Assembly (NCBI GenBank): GCA_003868215.1
Contig: QWDQ01000055.1
Span: forward strand, 62,001 to 126,000
Reading direction: 5' to 3'
Length of the DNA stretch: 64,000 nt
Source of the DNA: Pseudophaeomoniella oleicola
Lineage: Eukaryota; Ascomycota; Eurotiomycetes; Phaeomoniellales; Phaeomoniellaceae
The notes beneath the pieces were generated by a model, which was given only the letters and a program-made list of their open reading frames with translations, did not search any database and was not told where the DNA came from. Of the stretch, positions 1-11,799 are shown one piece after another (position 1 is the stretch's first letter; every line of letters starts with the position of its first letter). Both the position numbers and the translations under genes were made by a program.

Positions 1-928
1 TGATGCAAGAGAAACGAAGTCTGTCCGTCAATCAGTAAGACAACTATTGTGGACCAAGCTGTCTATGTGCGCAGGTACAGACTTAAAACAAAGGCAACGC
101 ACCAAAGTGAATAAATATCTCCTGAGGACACAGACGAGACGAGCGAGGAAATTATCCAATCATCACCACTACCACAAAAACACTTCACCAACAGTTTCTA
201 TCCAGTCTAAGCGCGGCACGTGCGTATTGCGTGTATACAAATCTACCAAATACCAATCATACAAGTCACATGAGTCGCGACAATGGATGGGATGGCAAGT
301 TACCTTTAGTCCCTATCTACTTCTCGTTCTTTCTCTACAGTATTACAGCCGCTGACTCGTTATCTACGCCTACCTAGGTACATACATACCCATGCATGCT
401 TCATTCTCTCATACTTCCTGAGTCTACCTTGCTTGCCTGGCTGTTTTCCTTGACAAATTAAGAGATACAAAGCTTTACATGAAGAACCTACTAAGTTACC
501 TACCTGCTACCACTACTACTACTATTCCTCTACTCTCTTTCTTTCATACAGTAAGACAGACAAACAGCGTCATATCCAGATATAGATCCGGACCATTGAG
601 CGTAGTCATAGAAAGTGCAAGGTAGAAAGGACTCTATATCCAGTTCTGCCTGACTGATACCTACTTTGAATGCCCAGCCAGATGGCACAGTATATTCAAC
701 TTTCCTTTTAATCTTCCCTGGTCCAGTTCAATTCGAAAATGATTGCCCACTATACGGGTAGGGTAGGGTAGGTAGATAGACTCGGTAAAGACTGTTGATT
801 CGTATTTTCTTCTTCTTCGTCCTACCTGATTTGTTTATAAATTCCCCCTGGTACCTCACGTCATCACCTCCTCAGCTCCTCATCTACCCTTCTCTATTCC
901 AATACACCCACTTTCCAATCCTCCACCC
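1..928. other. Intergenic, downstream of egt-1
   Basis: No gene is supported here. The stretch holds short pyrimidine and ACT/CTA microsatellite-like runs near 510-540, and one copy of the palindromic word TACCTAGGTA at 371-380 that recurs elsewhere in the window. The right end should include the 3' untranslated region of the minus-strand egt-1 gene. An open frame at 47-355 has no recognisable similarity or coding character. Confidence 0.6.
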
Positions 929-3900
929 CTAAACATCCCTAACGAGCCTCGCACCAGCCCACACAAACGGATAGTTTCGTTGATACCAATTGACGCTTTT
1001 TGACGCGTTAGTAAGTCGTAATCCTCCAGTTGAGCCGAGCCGAGGAAGCATGGGAAGAGGAAGGGGGAAAAAAAACTTACAAGGTCTTGCGGCCGGCGAT
1101 GCGTGGGTGGGTTGCCCATGAGCCGCCGAGCATGATGTTGTGTTTTGTGTCGAAGAAATCGGCTAGGAGTAACAAGAAGGATTAGTTACAGTACAGGTTT
1201 GGGTAGGTAGATAAGAGGGGGGGAGTAAAGACGAACCAGTATAGCCAGGGTAGAGATCCATCGGTTTGAATCCCTCGTACTTCTCCAATGTCGAGCTCGT
1301 CCATTCCCAGATTCCGCCGAAGTCGCTTTGACCGCATAGACTGTCACCGTGGTTGGCCACGGGTGTAGGATGCCAGTGCTTGAAACCGACATTGCAGTCA
1401 TGGAGGTCGATGAAGAGCGATTCGGGGAAGAGTGTGGTGGGATTGGGACGGTCGTCGTCGACATTGGAGAAAGTGGGGAGATCACGGGGTTGCGGGGGGG
1501 TCTCTTCCACGCCATCGTTGGAGAGGTGACTACGAGAAGGGAAGTTAGTGCATTGCACAGGATGGTAGAAGAGGCTGCAACGTACCCATTTACTGCGGGA
1601 ACCAAGCTGCTCGAGACCTTCTCTGGTGTTTCTTTCTTGTGCTCCTCGACATAGCTGTAGATGCTACGAGCTTCTTCCATGGTCGGAATGCGCCCATTCA
1701 TCCAAGTCGCATAATCAGAGAGCTCGTTATAAGAGGCCATGACGGGCCAATCCAAGGCGTACTTGAGGGGAATCTGACCGTATACTGTACGGATGGCTTT
1801 GTCTCTGAGGAAATGATCGGACACAGAAAAATGTGTGCCATTCGTGACGCCATTGGATGTACCATTTGTACCGTTGGAAGTGTTCGCAGCCTTAACGAGT
1901 ATCCAGGATGCAGGCAAAGTCTCGATGTTGTTTTTCTCAAGATATGTGGCATAATCCTCGTTGGTTATTGGTCGTGCCTGTGCCTCGAATTCGTGAACAG
2001 AGACCTTTCGCGACGGCCTCTCGTTGTCAAACCCAAAATATCTTTCTGGCCCGTCATTATTTTCAGGATCATCTAGGCCGATGGTAAGTTTAGTCGGTGG
2101 TATTGTGAACCATTTGTTAGGGACTGAGGTGTTTCGTGCCTCGGCAGCGAGCCTGGCGAAATCTGGTGCTTTGGAACCAGGTGGAGGCAGAATGCGTTCA
2201 CTTTGGAGAAGCATGTAGAGAAAGGTCTCCAGATGCATCACTTCATGCTCAAATGCTAGCCAGAGAGAGCGTCCCAATTTGCGGTCTTTGACAGATTGCC
2301 CGGAGGTGATCAGCTTTAAAGTTCGCATGCGAACTCGGTTCTGGAAGAGCAAGATCTCATCTAGTGGGGGCCATGTGTCTGGAATCTCGCTATGATCATG
2401 ACACTGCTCTGGGTCATCAACATCTGGGTCAATACCGCGTTCAAAGATTTGAGGATAGTATGGGGGATCTGTCGGGGCTTTGCCAGTAGCTTTCGCAATA
2501 TGAATGTCTGCTATAGTCAGCCGATATGTCCACCATCGGGCATCAATGAGCAACTCACCTGCAAAAGTTGGAATATGGCCGAGATAGAATATGAGATTAT
2601 TGCGCAATTGGATAGGCTTCTTCAGGAGTTCTTCGTTAGGGACCATGGCTCTTGTAACGGTGTCCCATGCATTCCAAAGCTCCTCCCAATCAGCGATCGT
2701 GGGCACCGGTTGAGAGGCGTATTTGGAAGGCTGATCGGGATAGGCGACTTTGCACGGCGTCAGTATGTGGATGTCTGTAGTGCATGTCAGCATATGAAAC
2801 ACTCGAATCCGGTCGAATGACTTACGCCAGTCATCACGCTCGTTTCCAAAGGAGATTCTTTTGATCAAGCCAGCATCACGCCATATCTTGTCGCTCTTGG
2901 ATGGAGGGAACTTGTGAGACTCTTCAAATTTCAGACGTTCACCTCTCTTGAATGAGAGATCCCCTGACGACACATCCTTCAGAGCAACATAATATGCTTC
3001 GTGATGGTGAGAGGTTCGATCGTACAACCCCTCCACAGCCCAGTCTTCCTGTTTGAAAACAGGCCTTCCAAGCAGACGATTGGCATGTTCCAACCCGTTC
3101 CGATAGAAACGTTCGGTGACATTCTCAGAATCATGATATGCCCGGTAGACCTTCTCGGGATCAACGCAAGCATCAAGACCGACGAGCACCATATCGCGGA
3201 CACCGAGAACCTTCGAAAATGTTTGCAGAAACTCTGCGGCGGCTGCAGGATCGAAGTTACCCAGAGAGGACCCCAACGTCATCACGCATGTCGCTCGAGT
3301 CCTGTTCTCCGGCTTCGACAGCCATGCCAGGCCATCATCGTAGGTTCCGTGGAGAGCGGCACAGGTCACATACTTATAGTTGTCTGTGGAGATCTGCGAG
3401 AATGTTCTCTCCAGCTCCGGTAAAGATAGGTCGAGGGCATAATACTGAACATGCTTCTTTGCCCTTTCGAATGCTTGTAGGAGGATATTCACCTTCCTTA
3501 GGTTACTTTGAGGGTTTCGGTCAGCTAGGGTAATTGGCAATAGGTGTCCCGTAGATAGTCCTGGACATACCCGCTGCCAAGTTCAACAAGTTGACTCCCT
3601 TCCACTATTTGCTCCGCGATTTCATCAGCACGAGCTGTGAGAACTTCAATTTCCGCGTTAGTAAGATAGTAGTCGTCAAGATATGTGATCTCCTCAAACA
3701 ACTTCAAACCCGCCTCTAAACTCTTGTTAGTTCGAATTCACAAGACAAGTGGACAAGCAACAGAACAACCATCGTAGAGGAGCAAGGTCGGCATAGAACG
3801 AGCCTGTCCATCATCTGGATCGAGGCTATCGAGGATCAGCTTGGACAGTGAGTCCTCAGATTGTTCACGGCGAATGTCGATGATGTCCACGTGACGTAGA

Positions 3901-3932
3901 GTCTTGGCAGGTACAGGTACAGCTTCGGCCAT
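929..3932 (-). CDS. egt1: Ergothioneine biosynthesis protein 1 (methyltransferase + sulfoxide synthase fusion)
   Basis: Fungal Egt1 joins an N-terminal SAM-dependent histidine N-trimethylase (EgtD-like) to a DinB/FGE-sulfatase-type iron sulfoxide synthase (EgtB-like), making hercynyl-cysteine sulfoxide on the way to the antioxidant ergothioneine. I place eight exons: 3932-3770, 3715-3571, 3505-2826, 2774-2559, 2510-1586, 1529-1237, 1162-1081 and 995-929, giving 856 residues, a normal length for the family. Visible marks are the methyltransferase segment LVELGSG joined across an intron to NLRKVN, the TLGSSLGNFDP motif, the iron-binding HEVMHLET (HxxxHxE), and the C-terminal FGE signature with GGIWEWTSS, LGGSWATHPRIAGRK and FVNWYQRNYPF. 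The start MAEAVPVP fits the frame. The two introns at 2511-2558 and 2775-2825 are multiples of three without stops. Identification is secure; the last, 85-nt intron has a weak acceptor context. Confidence 0.94.
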
Positions 3933-5667
3933 GTTAGAAGTCGAGCACTTACAGACGAGCAGTAAGAGACAATGAGATCTGCGTACAAGGAGAGCAGAGT
4001 TGAGTGATATATACTGTAAGCAAGCACAATATTACCAGTAGCAGAGAATACTAATTGTATATGCTTTCACGGGAAGTCAAAAAAGATCGAGTCTCTGCAT
4101 AGGATGTCATAGTTACCTATGCTTATAAAACCCCATTCTCGTACGGGTAACAAGCGGAGAACCAAAGAAGCGGCATCACCATGGCCGTTCTGCTGGGGAT
4201 GAACCCAGGAAGTCAACTATATCATAGTAAACAGCGAGTAGCAGCCGACGGTCGCCGTGGGCCGCCGTTGGTCGCCGGTTATTTTGCGTCGCTGCTTCTA
4301 TTGGTGGCAGATTCTGTTTTGGTGGCAATTCAGCAATATTTGAGCAATAAATAGGTGTAATGCATCCTCTCATTTGGCAAACCCCACACTTTCGTTGACG
4401 GCATATTTGGTAGCTCAGTCGGACGACTAGGAAGAGCGGATGGCCGACAGAGTGTGAAAACAAAGACGTTCACTGGTTAGTTCGACATCACGCCCTGTAG
4501 CAGGCATGCAGGACAAGGCGTCATCATTTCTTCGATCGAGGGACACTAAACGGGCCAGGAGCCGTTGAGATTGGACAGAGCGAGATATGATCCGAAACTA
4601 GATCGTCCTAGAACAAAGATAGTGCTGATGGTTCCCGGCAAAGGAATGTTTGTCATGTTTGTTCCGTTTCTCTTGCATTTCCATTCAAGCCCAGCAAACA
4701 TTTCAACGCTCATTTCCGAATCTCAGTGTTGATAATTACAGTAACGCCTTCTCTTAGTAACCAGAAGGTGAGTATTTGGAGTGGCTAGAGATGAGAAACT
4801 GGTCGGTGAGTCACTGATTCCTATTCATTCCCTGTGGTTCATGGTCCGTGCTGCAGCGCTGTGACTGGGATTACAAATGCTTGAGACCCGTGTCAAAGAG
4901 AGGACAATGACAATGAATGTATCGTATAGGTGCCAGAGCATTGCTTCTCTCAGGAATCGAGTAATCGCAGATAAAACACACCAAGGATCCTCCAGACAAA
5001 GAAAGAGAAGATGAAGCAGAATATCCGACTACCAAGTAAAACTATGAAAAACTTGAAGTGAGAGGAGAAGAGAGGGCGCGGTTCCTTCTGAGGTGAATCA
5101 CGTGGTCCCACCCGGAAACCAGAGGCAGAATGGATGTGTTCAATCAACTTCATCCTTCTCCTCTCTCGACCCTTTCTCTTTGTGTTCATTTTCCTATCAC
5201 ATCACGCTGTCGCGGCTGAGTTGCAAGGAATCGCAATGCTCAGGTATACAGTGCTGGTGTCCAAGCAGACAATGAACAGATCTGGCATCCCTCAGTATTG
5301 CCCACTCCTAGTGAAAGTACAAAGCGCCTTGTTTGCCATCGCATTCATATACTGTCGCGTAGCCGCAAGCATCTACAAAGAGATAACGCATCACCTGCGG
5401 TCTCTTCCAGGTGGCAATTATGCTACCTATTGAGTGCAACGATGAAATCTAAGCCATGGCCATGTGCCGGACTGGGAAAGACAAAGCTGGTGGTTATCTC
5501 AAAGAGTTGATGCCTGCTTAATCCTTCATGAGGTGTAGACACTTATGCGAACCTCACACAACCTCTGTTCTTGGAATGTAATCGATGTCTTGATATCGGA
5601 AAATATTGGCTGACTGGTTGTAGCACTTGCGCGTTCCTAACCCCATGCCTCACAGTGAGTGTAAAAC
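3933..5667. other. Intergenic, divergent promoters of egt1 and the 5668 gene
   Basis: This is the shared upstream region of egt1 (leftward) and the hypothetical protein at 5668 (rightward). I see no established gene. A 57-codon open frame starts at about 4181 in a very good start context (CACCATGG) about 60 nt after a TATAAAA element near 4124; it would encode a small protein with one hydrophobic stretch (ASLLLLVADSVLVAI). That ORF is reported as a finding only. Confidence 0.5.
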
Positions 5668-8124
5668 ATGAAAACAGGGATGTCGGACAGTTGTCAGACC
5701 AGGGTCGGCAGCCAAAATGAGGCAGTTGATGAATTTCATGATGCTCCAGAGCACATCTCAGATGGTCCAATTCCTGCGTTACATCCGAATGCCAATAGCG
5801 AGCCTACATATGGGAATTATCGGGAGGCTCGAGAAGGTCTGCGTCTTTTGATACGTCGACATCTTGTGGAAGAGTACACTGATCTTGTCCATGGTCAGTA
5901 TGCTGCAGACCCACGGCATCGACTCTCCATTCCTCAATGGCCACCTCCTTCCGAGATACGATCTTCTTTCAAGCCCGTACATGCTTTCAAAGAAGATGAA
6001 CTTAGGGCACAAATCGCTCAGCTGTCGGAGCCATATATACGATGGTACAGCCGAGAGCCGACTAAAGCGCTGGAGCCAGAATCGTGGGAAGAAGCACGAG
6101 AAGTGTTAAAACTTATCGAACAAGATCGACAGGAACGGGAGCTTGCTCAAGTAAAGATACAGACTGGCACCTTCTTGTATCCCAACACCCTTGATGCCAG
6201 CCGTGAACTGCAGGTCCAATGCTTGATCAATAGGGCTCACGTTGCTTGTCAACAGGAAAAGTTCACCAAGGCATTATCCCTTGGTGAAGAAGCTCTTGAG
6301 CTGGCACATACTCTCAACTACCGCCCTTTGTCAGCACGGTGCTGGTATTGGATAGCTATAGCTGAACAGGGCCTCGGTGTTTCTACGTTAGCAGCTGAAC
6401 ATATGGTAGAAGCTCTTCCATGTCTCGGACATTACATAGAAGGACAGAGCATGCCTAAGGCTGTCAACAGCCTGCGAAAAGAGATGATCACGTTCCTATC
6501 CCGGAAGTCTGATCAAGGATTCTGGTACTGGTCAGACTGGCTTGATAAGCAAGTTGGAGGCCGTTACAAACCGACACTGACAGATCATGGAAAAGCCCCC
6601 CAGTCAAGCCGCCAATCTGTGACCCAACCAATGAATACCACATCTGCTCGAGCTGTAGAACATGGGGACTCCAGGGATGTTAGCCATGCAAGCAGTCCCA
6701 GTCTCCGCTCATCACCCTCTGTCACGAGCAATCACGCCAGTCTTCCGCCACAGGTTGTCGAGACAATAGATCCGGGCTCTAGGACCCAACCTAAGACAAC
6801 CAAACATGTTCATTTCATTCCAGACACCGGAGCCAATGAAACTTTGAGGCTCGATAGAGCGGAAAAGAACCCAGGGAGAACTCCCTCCGAGCTAGAAAGT
6901 CCACGTTCAGCCCCGTCTGATGCTTACAGTTCGGTACCCACTCCATCAGTATCGCAGGAAGGGAGATCGAATCCTGGCCAAGAAACAACACCGAGAACAC
7001 CCAGGACCAACTATTCAGATAGGAAGCGAGATCTGGAGATGAAGAGAGAAGAACTCCGTCGCCAAATTGAGTCCAGAAAATTGAAGGACATACGCCGTAG
7101 TAGTGAGGGAAACATACTTGCTGGCATCGACCGGAAGCAGGAAAAGGGAGTGAAGCACGGTGCTTCACGGCAACCCCTGAGCCACTCTGATGGCAAACAG
7201 AATGCGCAGGTTGGATCTGCAACAGGTATAGATGCTGGTGGCGTGAAAGATCCAAATCGAGGGTCCCGTACTTATCAATCAACGGAGAATCCTATCATAG
7301 CCATGACGCCGTCAAGGTTACGATTCGAAGTGACTGCGTGCGACACAGAATCCCTGAGCTTTCAGACATCCAGTCCTACGTCAAAATTTTCACATTATAT
7401 TCCCCAGTCGCCAGCTATTAACAGCAAACAACCACGCCTTGTGGTTAATGTGCCAGCTAGACCAGCTCGACTAATCGGCACAGAAAAAGCTCCATTAAGT
7501 AATCTTGAGGAACCAAGCTCTGCGCCGCCTTTGAGATCGGCTTTTTTGAAACATTATACCCATCATCCACGACGTTCGCCAGCGCTGGACAGAGACCAAG
7601 GCTATCAATTGAGCTCGATTTCGTATGCTGCATCATCTCCTCATCTACCGAGTTCCGCAAGCCCCTACAATCTATCCAACAGAGATCATACCGCAGCACA
7701 ACATTCAGAGAGTCCAGCAATCCAGACTTTGCTTCCCGAAACTCCAATACAAGCTGTGGTTTGGCCTCTACCGCCTCTTGTGACGGCTCAATCCCTTGCA
7801 TCCAATAACACCACCATCAATGCCATAACCCCTGTACCTCCACCGTCTACTGTATCAACCCGCAGTAACAACCATATCGTTATATCTCCGATTCCTGAGT
7901 CCCAGAGCACGAGCACAGATTCACAAAGGAATCCATCGCCAATTTCCCCGACAACAGCCCCGGACGACGAACCCGATGTAGCCGGTACAGCATCGACTCA
8001 TCTATCACAACAACAGCCACCATCTCCCTCTAAAAATTCAGTTAGAGGCATCACTGATGATGGTCCGATGTCCAGACTGTATCCAATCTCTTACGATGAT
8101 GGAGAGGATATGTACAATGCTTGA
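5668..8124 (+). CDS. Hypothetical 818-residue protein with TPR-like segment and disordered tail
   Basis: This is a single uninterrupted frame of 818 residues that I do not recognise. The N-terminal third (about residues 50-270) is globular. It includes a helical repeat resembling tetratricopeptide units around residues 185-250, with RAHVACQQEKFTKALSLGEE followed by a second helix pair containing CWYWIAIAEQGLG. From about residue 300 onward it is rich in Ser, Pro, Thr and Gln and probably disordered, broken by one charged helix near residue 450 (RKRDLEMKREELRRQIESRK) that could be a short coiled coil. No signal peptide or membrane helix is seen. The second Met (MSDSCQT) is an alternative start. 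It looks like a conserved fungal adaptor or regulatory protein, but its function is unknown. Codon use and length support a real gene. Confidence 0.75.
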   Translation: MKTGMSDSCQTRVGSQNEAVDEFHDAPEHISDGPIPALHPNANSEPTYGNYREAREGLRLLIRRHLVEEYTDLVHGQYAADPRHRLSIPQWPPPSEIRSSFKPVHAFKEDELRAQIAQLSEPYIRWYSREPTKALEPESWEEAREVLKLIEQDRQERELAQVKIQTGTFLYPNTLDASRELQVQCLINRAHVACQQEKFTKALSLGEEALELAHTLNYRPLSARCWYWIAIAEQGLGVSTLAAEHMVEALPCLGHYIEGQSMPKAVNSLRKEMITFLSRKSDQGFWYWSDWLDKQVGGRYKPTLTDHGKAPQSSRQSVTQPMNTTSARAVEHGDSRDVSHASSPSLRSSPSVTSNHASLPPQVVETIDPGSRTQPKTTKHVHFIPDTGANETLRLDRAEKNPGRTPSELESPRSAPSDAYSSVPTPSVSQEGRSNPGQETTPRTPRTNYSDRKRDLEMKREELRRQIESRKLKDIRRSSEGNILAGIDRKQEKGVKHGASRQPLSHSDGKQNAQVGSATGIDAGGVKDPNRGSRTYQSTENPIIAMTPSRLRFEVTACDTESLSFQTSSPTSKFSHYIPQSPAINSKQPRLVVNVPARPARLIGTEKAPLSNLEEPSSAPPLRSAFLKHYTHHPRRSPALDRDQGYQLSSISYAASSPHLPSSASPYNLSNRDHTAAQHSESPAIQTLLPETPIQAVVWPLPPLVTAQSLASNNTTINAITPVPPPSTVSTRSNNHIVISPIPESQSTSTDSQRNPSPISPTTAPDDEPDVAGTASTHLSQQQPPSPSKNSVRGITDDGPMSRLYPISYDDGEDMYNA

Positions 8125-8859
8125 TGTTAGAGATTCCAAGTGTTTTGCAGAATGCTTCTGTATAGATATGTATATCCAGGCGCTTATGTTTATCAGATTT
8201 GTCTATGTGTTCAGCTCCCCCCCCCCCCTACCCCTTCTTTACCTTGCTAATATCCATTCATCCCATCCACCAATCCTTCAATCCTCCTCTATTTCCTAAT
8301 TCCCCCATATATACCATCTCCCCTAGCATCCATCCTCCTTCCACCCCTGTCCTCATCTACAGGAACGACGAAAGGAAAAAGAGAAAGAAGAGAGAGAATT
8401 TATTACATCTGGTCGTTCTCATTGTTTTCCTTTTTTTTTTTTTCCTCGGTGTTGGATGAGGTACATATCCCCTTAAGCCATTCTGGAAAATGGAGGAAGT
8501 AGGAGTAGGAGTAGGAGTAGGAGTATAGCGCTTTACTTCACCGTAGAGTCGAGGCGATGCAAGAATAAGTGCAAAATTTGTGGTTGTGGTTGTGTGCGTG
8601 TAAGGTAGGAAAAAAGGGGAGATGGGGGAATAAATGGGAAGATGATGAAAGGTAATTAATTAGGAAGAATTAGAGATGGGGTTTCATTTGTCATTTGTAT
8701 ATTGGAAACTTGTACGATAGAATAATATTGAGGGGTTGTCTTTATTCTTCGGTCATGGGGTATTATTTGATTAGAAAGAATTCGTTAGTACTCTAAGCAA
8801 GAGTACACGCACACTACAGTATTCCCTTTTTCTTTTTGATTTCTTCTCCCTCTCTCCCA
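8125..8859. other. Intergenic between convergent genes, with simple repeats
   Basis: This lies between the 3' end of the 5668 gene and the 3' end of the GMC oxidoreductase gene. It holds a C-run near 8217-8228, a CT-rich tract to about 8350, a T-run near 8431-8446, and a GTAGGA hexanucleotide repeat (next feature). No coding region is supported. Confidence 0.6.
8498..8525. repeat. GTAGGA hexanucleotide microsatellite
   Basis: About four and a half perfect tandem units of GTAGGA lie in the space between two convergent genes. It is a candidate length-polymorphic marker with no visible function. Confidence 0.85.
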
Positions 8860-10938
8860 TCATACCGCCGCCCCCTTAATCAAATCCGCCGCCTTCTCCG
8901 CGACCGCAAACACCGGCGCCATCAGATGCGCGCCCGGTACGATCGGCATAACGCTCGAATCGACGATGCGCAGGTTCTGCGTGCCGTGGACGAGCAGGTT
9001 ATGATCGACGACGCCGCCGAGCGAGAGCGGGAGCATGGCGCAGGAGCCGGCGTAGTGGAATTCGGTGGTGAGGGTGGATGTGATGTGGGATGTTAATTCG
9101 GGGATGGTGGTGGTGTTGGGTGAGAGGAGAGAGAGGGAAGGGGTGGAGAGGAGGCGGGTGTTGAATTGGAGGGCGGCGAGGAGGGTAGAGGTGTCGATGG
9201 GGTGGGTTAGATAGCGCGGGTCGATGAGGGGAGGGGTGAAGGGGTCGATTGTGGAGAGGGAGATGGTGCCGCGGGATAAGGGGTGCATGAGAGATGGGGT
9301 TAAACCACCTTGGTTGTTTTGGAGGAGTTCGTAGGCGGGGGTGGTGGCGAGAGGGAGCGTGAGGGCGAGTTGAGTGACTTGGGCTAGGTATCCGGTTATT
9401 AAAGACGGGTTATCGTTGTAGGTTGAGGGGAGGTACTGGAGGGTCGAATCCGGGTTCAAGAGAGAGGCGAGGAGTAGATTGGCAGAATCACGACCGATGA
9501 TTTGGGGTAGAGAAGGGAATGCGACAGCACTGGAGGCTTTCGCTGTAAAAGGACCAGTTTTGGTGGTAAGATATTGACTTCGATATTCTTCGTAAAGAGA
9601 GGCGTTTGATGCTATATCATCAACAATCAGATATGAGCGATTTTCGTACGGATACGTAGTAGGGACCATGCAGTGATCCTGAAGGTTCGATCCAACGCCT
9701 GGCAGGTCGATAAGCACCGGTATGGCGAAGTTTTTCAGCAGAGAGGATTGTCCGATTCCAGATAGTTGCAGGATTTGGGGTGAATGAAGAGCGCCTGCTG
9801 AGATGATGACCTCGCGATTGGCGTACACTGTTTGCAATGGGGCTCCAGGACCGGCTGCATATTCCACGGCGGTAGCCCTTAAAGAAGATGTTGGTGTCGG
9901 TGTCGGTGCCGTTTGTCGCTTCTTACGGTTGCTCCAGTGGTAGTGAAAAGCACTAGACATTCTGTTGCTCGCTCCCTGATCATCGAACAATACTCGTGTA
10001 ACGTGCTGGTTCGTCAGGACATGTAAATTTGGCCGAGAAGCATAAGGGTCATAATAGGCTCGACGAGCATCACATCGCGTCTGATTCTCTGGGTTGATGT
10101 TGTTGGGCAGGAAATACCCGCCAGCTGTTAGACCGGATTGAGGCTCGGAGCTTGTTGGAATGCTGAGGTTTCCGAGAGCTTGGAAGAAGTTTTCTGACCT
10201 TAAATGAGTAAAAGCGAACTCATTACCGCGGGTTAAGACTCACCAGCTTGCTGCCAGTAGTATCTCGGATAACTGACGTGGACCGGACCCTCATAGCCGT
10301 GGATAGCGGGGTCGAAGCTATCTTGATACTGCTGTGGTACACCTTCAAAATATTCCGGGGTATAGTTCTCAGACTGTCCCAATGATCGTGTCAATATGAG
10401 CACAAGCCCAGGAAAGTTGAATTCATACCTTCATGAAGTAAGGCAGCAGGTCATTCCATCCCCAACCAGGATTTCCCAGAGCCTCCCACGCATCATAATC
10501 GGATTGGCTGCCACGATTCCAGATCATACCATTGATCAAGCTCCCACCACCAACACCTCTTCCGGCATTGAGAGGTCGGACAGCACCGCCAAGCTGACTT
10601 TGGGGAACGCTTTGGAGGTTCCAGTCGTAAGTACTGGCGATACCATAGCCGATATCGAAAGGTATTTGGATCATATCCTCATAATGGTCCCTGACTCGTC
10701 AGTTGAGACACGCACGAAGGGGATGACGTCCTTACATATCACCGGCCTCGATGCAGAGCACAGTGGAATCGTCTTCAGTAAGACGCGCTGCAAGTGTCAA
10801 GCCAGCAATACCGCAGCCAGCCACGACATAGTCATAGCTATCTCTGAGATCTTCGACGCCGACATGAATACTTTGTGAAAGATTGAATATTGAAAAGACA
10901 AGGAAAAGGAGCAGATTGAACGATAATGAGCGTGGCAT
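8860..10938 (-). CDS. Secreted GMC-family FAD oxidoreductase
   Basis: Glucose-methanol-choline (GMC) oxidoreductases are FAD enzymes that oxidise sugars or alcohols; this one resembles the aryl-alcohol oxidase/choline dehydrogenase-like group. Four exons (10938-10736, 10690-10429, 10373-10244, 10193-8860) give 642 residues. A hydrophobic signal peptide (LLLFLVFSIFNLSQS) opens the protein. The FAD-binding GxGxxG follows as YVVAGCGIAG, with the GMC signature GRGVGGGSLINGM next. The second GMC signature is GALHSPQILQLSGIG. The catalytic His lies in FHYAGSCAM, and the partner His in VPGAHLMAPVFAVAEKAADL near the C terminus. An odd Pro/Thr-rich insertion follows KKRQ in the substrate domain. The substrate cannot be read from the sequence. 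It stands alone, with no pathway neighbours. Confidence 0.92.
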
Positions 10939-11799
10939 GATAGACGTCTAGAACTGTAACTTCAAGCGAGCGAATGTAGGAGATTGATAACTTCTTGAAA
11001 GAAAGGAGAAAGATTGGAAAAGAAAAGAAGGTCTGGACGAAATCGACAGGAAACGGTGAAGTGGTCTTTGCAGAAACAAAAGAACAATACAAGAAGATGT
11101 CATGGTGAAGGGGAGAGAAGATGGTGAAAAGTCCCAACTTGTCGCCATCATTGGATACGCGCCGAGGAACAGTCCATATCGAACGACAACCACCCAATTC
11201 ATTCTATACTCATCGTTGGACTACATTCACGTGGCCTAGCCGCGCTGTATTTCAGATTTTGAGTTTACTACATTTGTCTCCCGCCAGTTTGGCGCTTAGA
11301 TCTGCTCCAGGATGACGGACAAGGATGCATGCAGCATTCTCATTGGCGATGTGAGATCAACAGTGTATTACGCTCTTCATTTGTCATGTACACCTCTCAG
11401 GTGGTTCATGTAACGCCTTGAGCGTCATAAAGGCAATGATCGATCTGCCTTCAGAGAGTCCAGACTTGTTGAGACGATGCTGCTAACAGCACATCAGTGG
11501 CAACATTGCGATGATTCTGGGACACACTCAACTGTACTGTCCCCCATCGATTGCGACTTTCTTTCCTGGCCTCTTGAGCTGATCATCTTGAGCTGATACT
11601 ATCCTATCGTTGCATATTCAGAAATGATGAGGTTGCGCAAAGTACGAATTCTAAACTTTGCGACTCGGTCGGCCACCGGGTCTTGGCGAGAAATATGTTC
11701 TATTGAGCTTTACATTAAATCACATACAAAGGATCAATTTCTCCATCTACAGCTTGTCAATCCGATTGATCATCCACCTATAAGACTCATCCTGTTGCA
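10939..11799. other. Divergent promoter region, GMC oxidoreductase / queuosine salvage gene
   Basis: This is 0.86 kb of upstream DNA shared by two divergent genes. A purine-rich run at about 10970-11130, pyrimidine-rich on the minus strand, probably belongs to the GMC promoter and leader. I see no further gene. Confidence 0.5.

Noticed and set aside
47-355. 102-codon frame at the left edge
   Set aside because: Basic, low-quality composition in intergenic DNA and no similarity.
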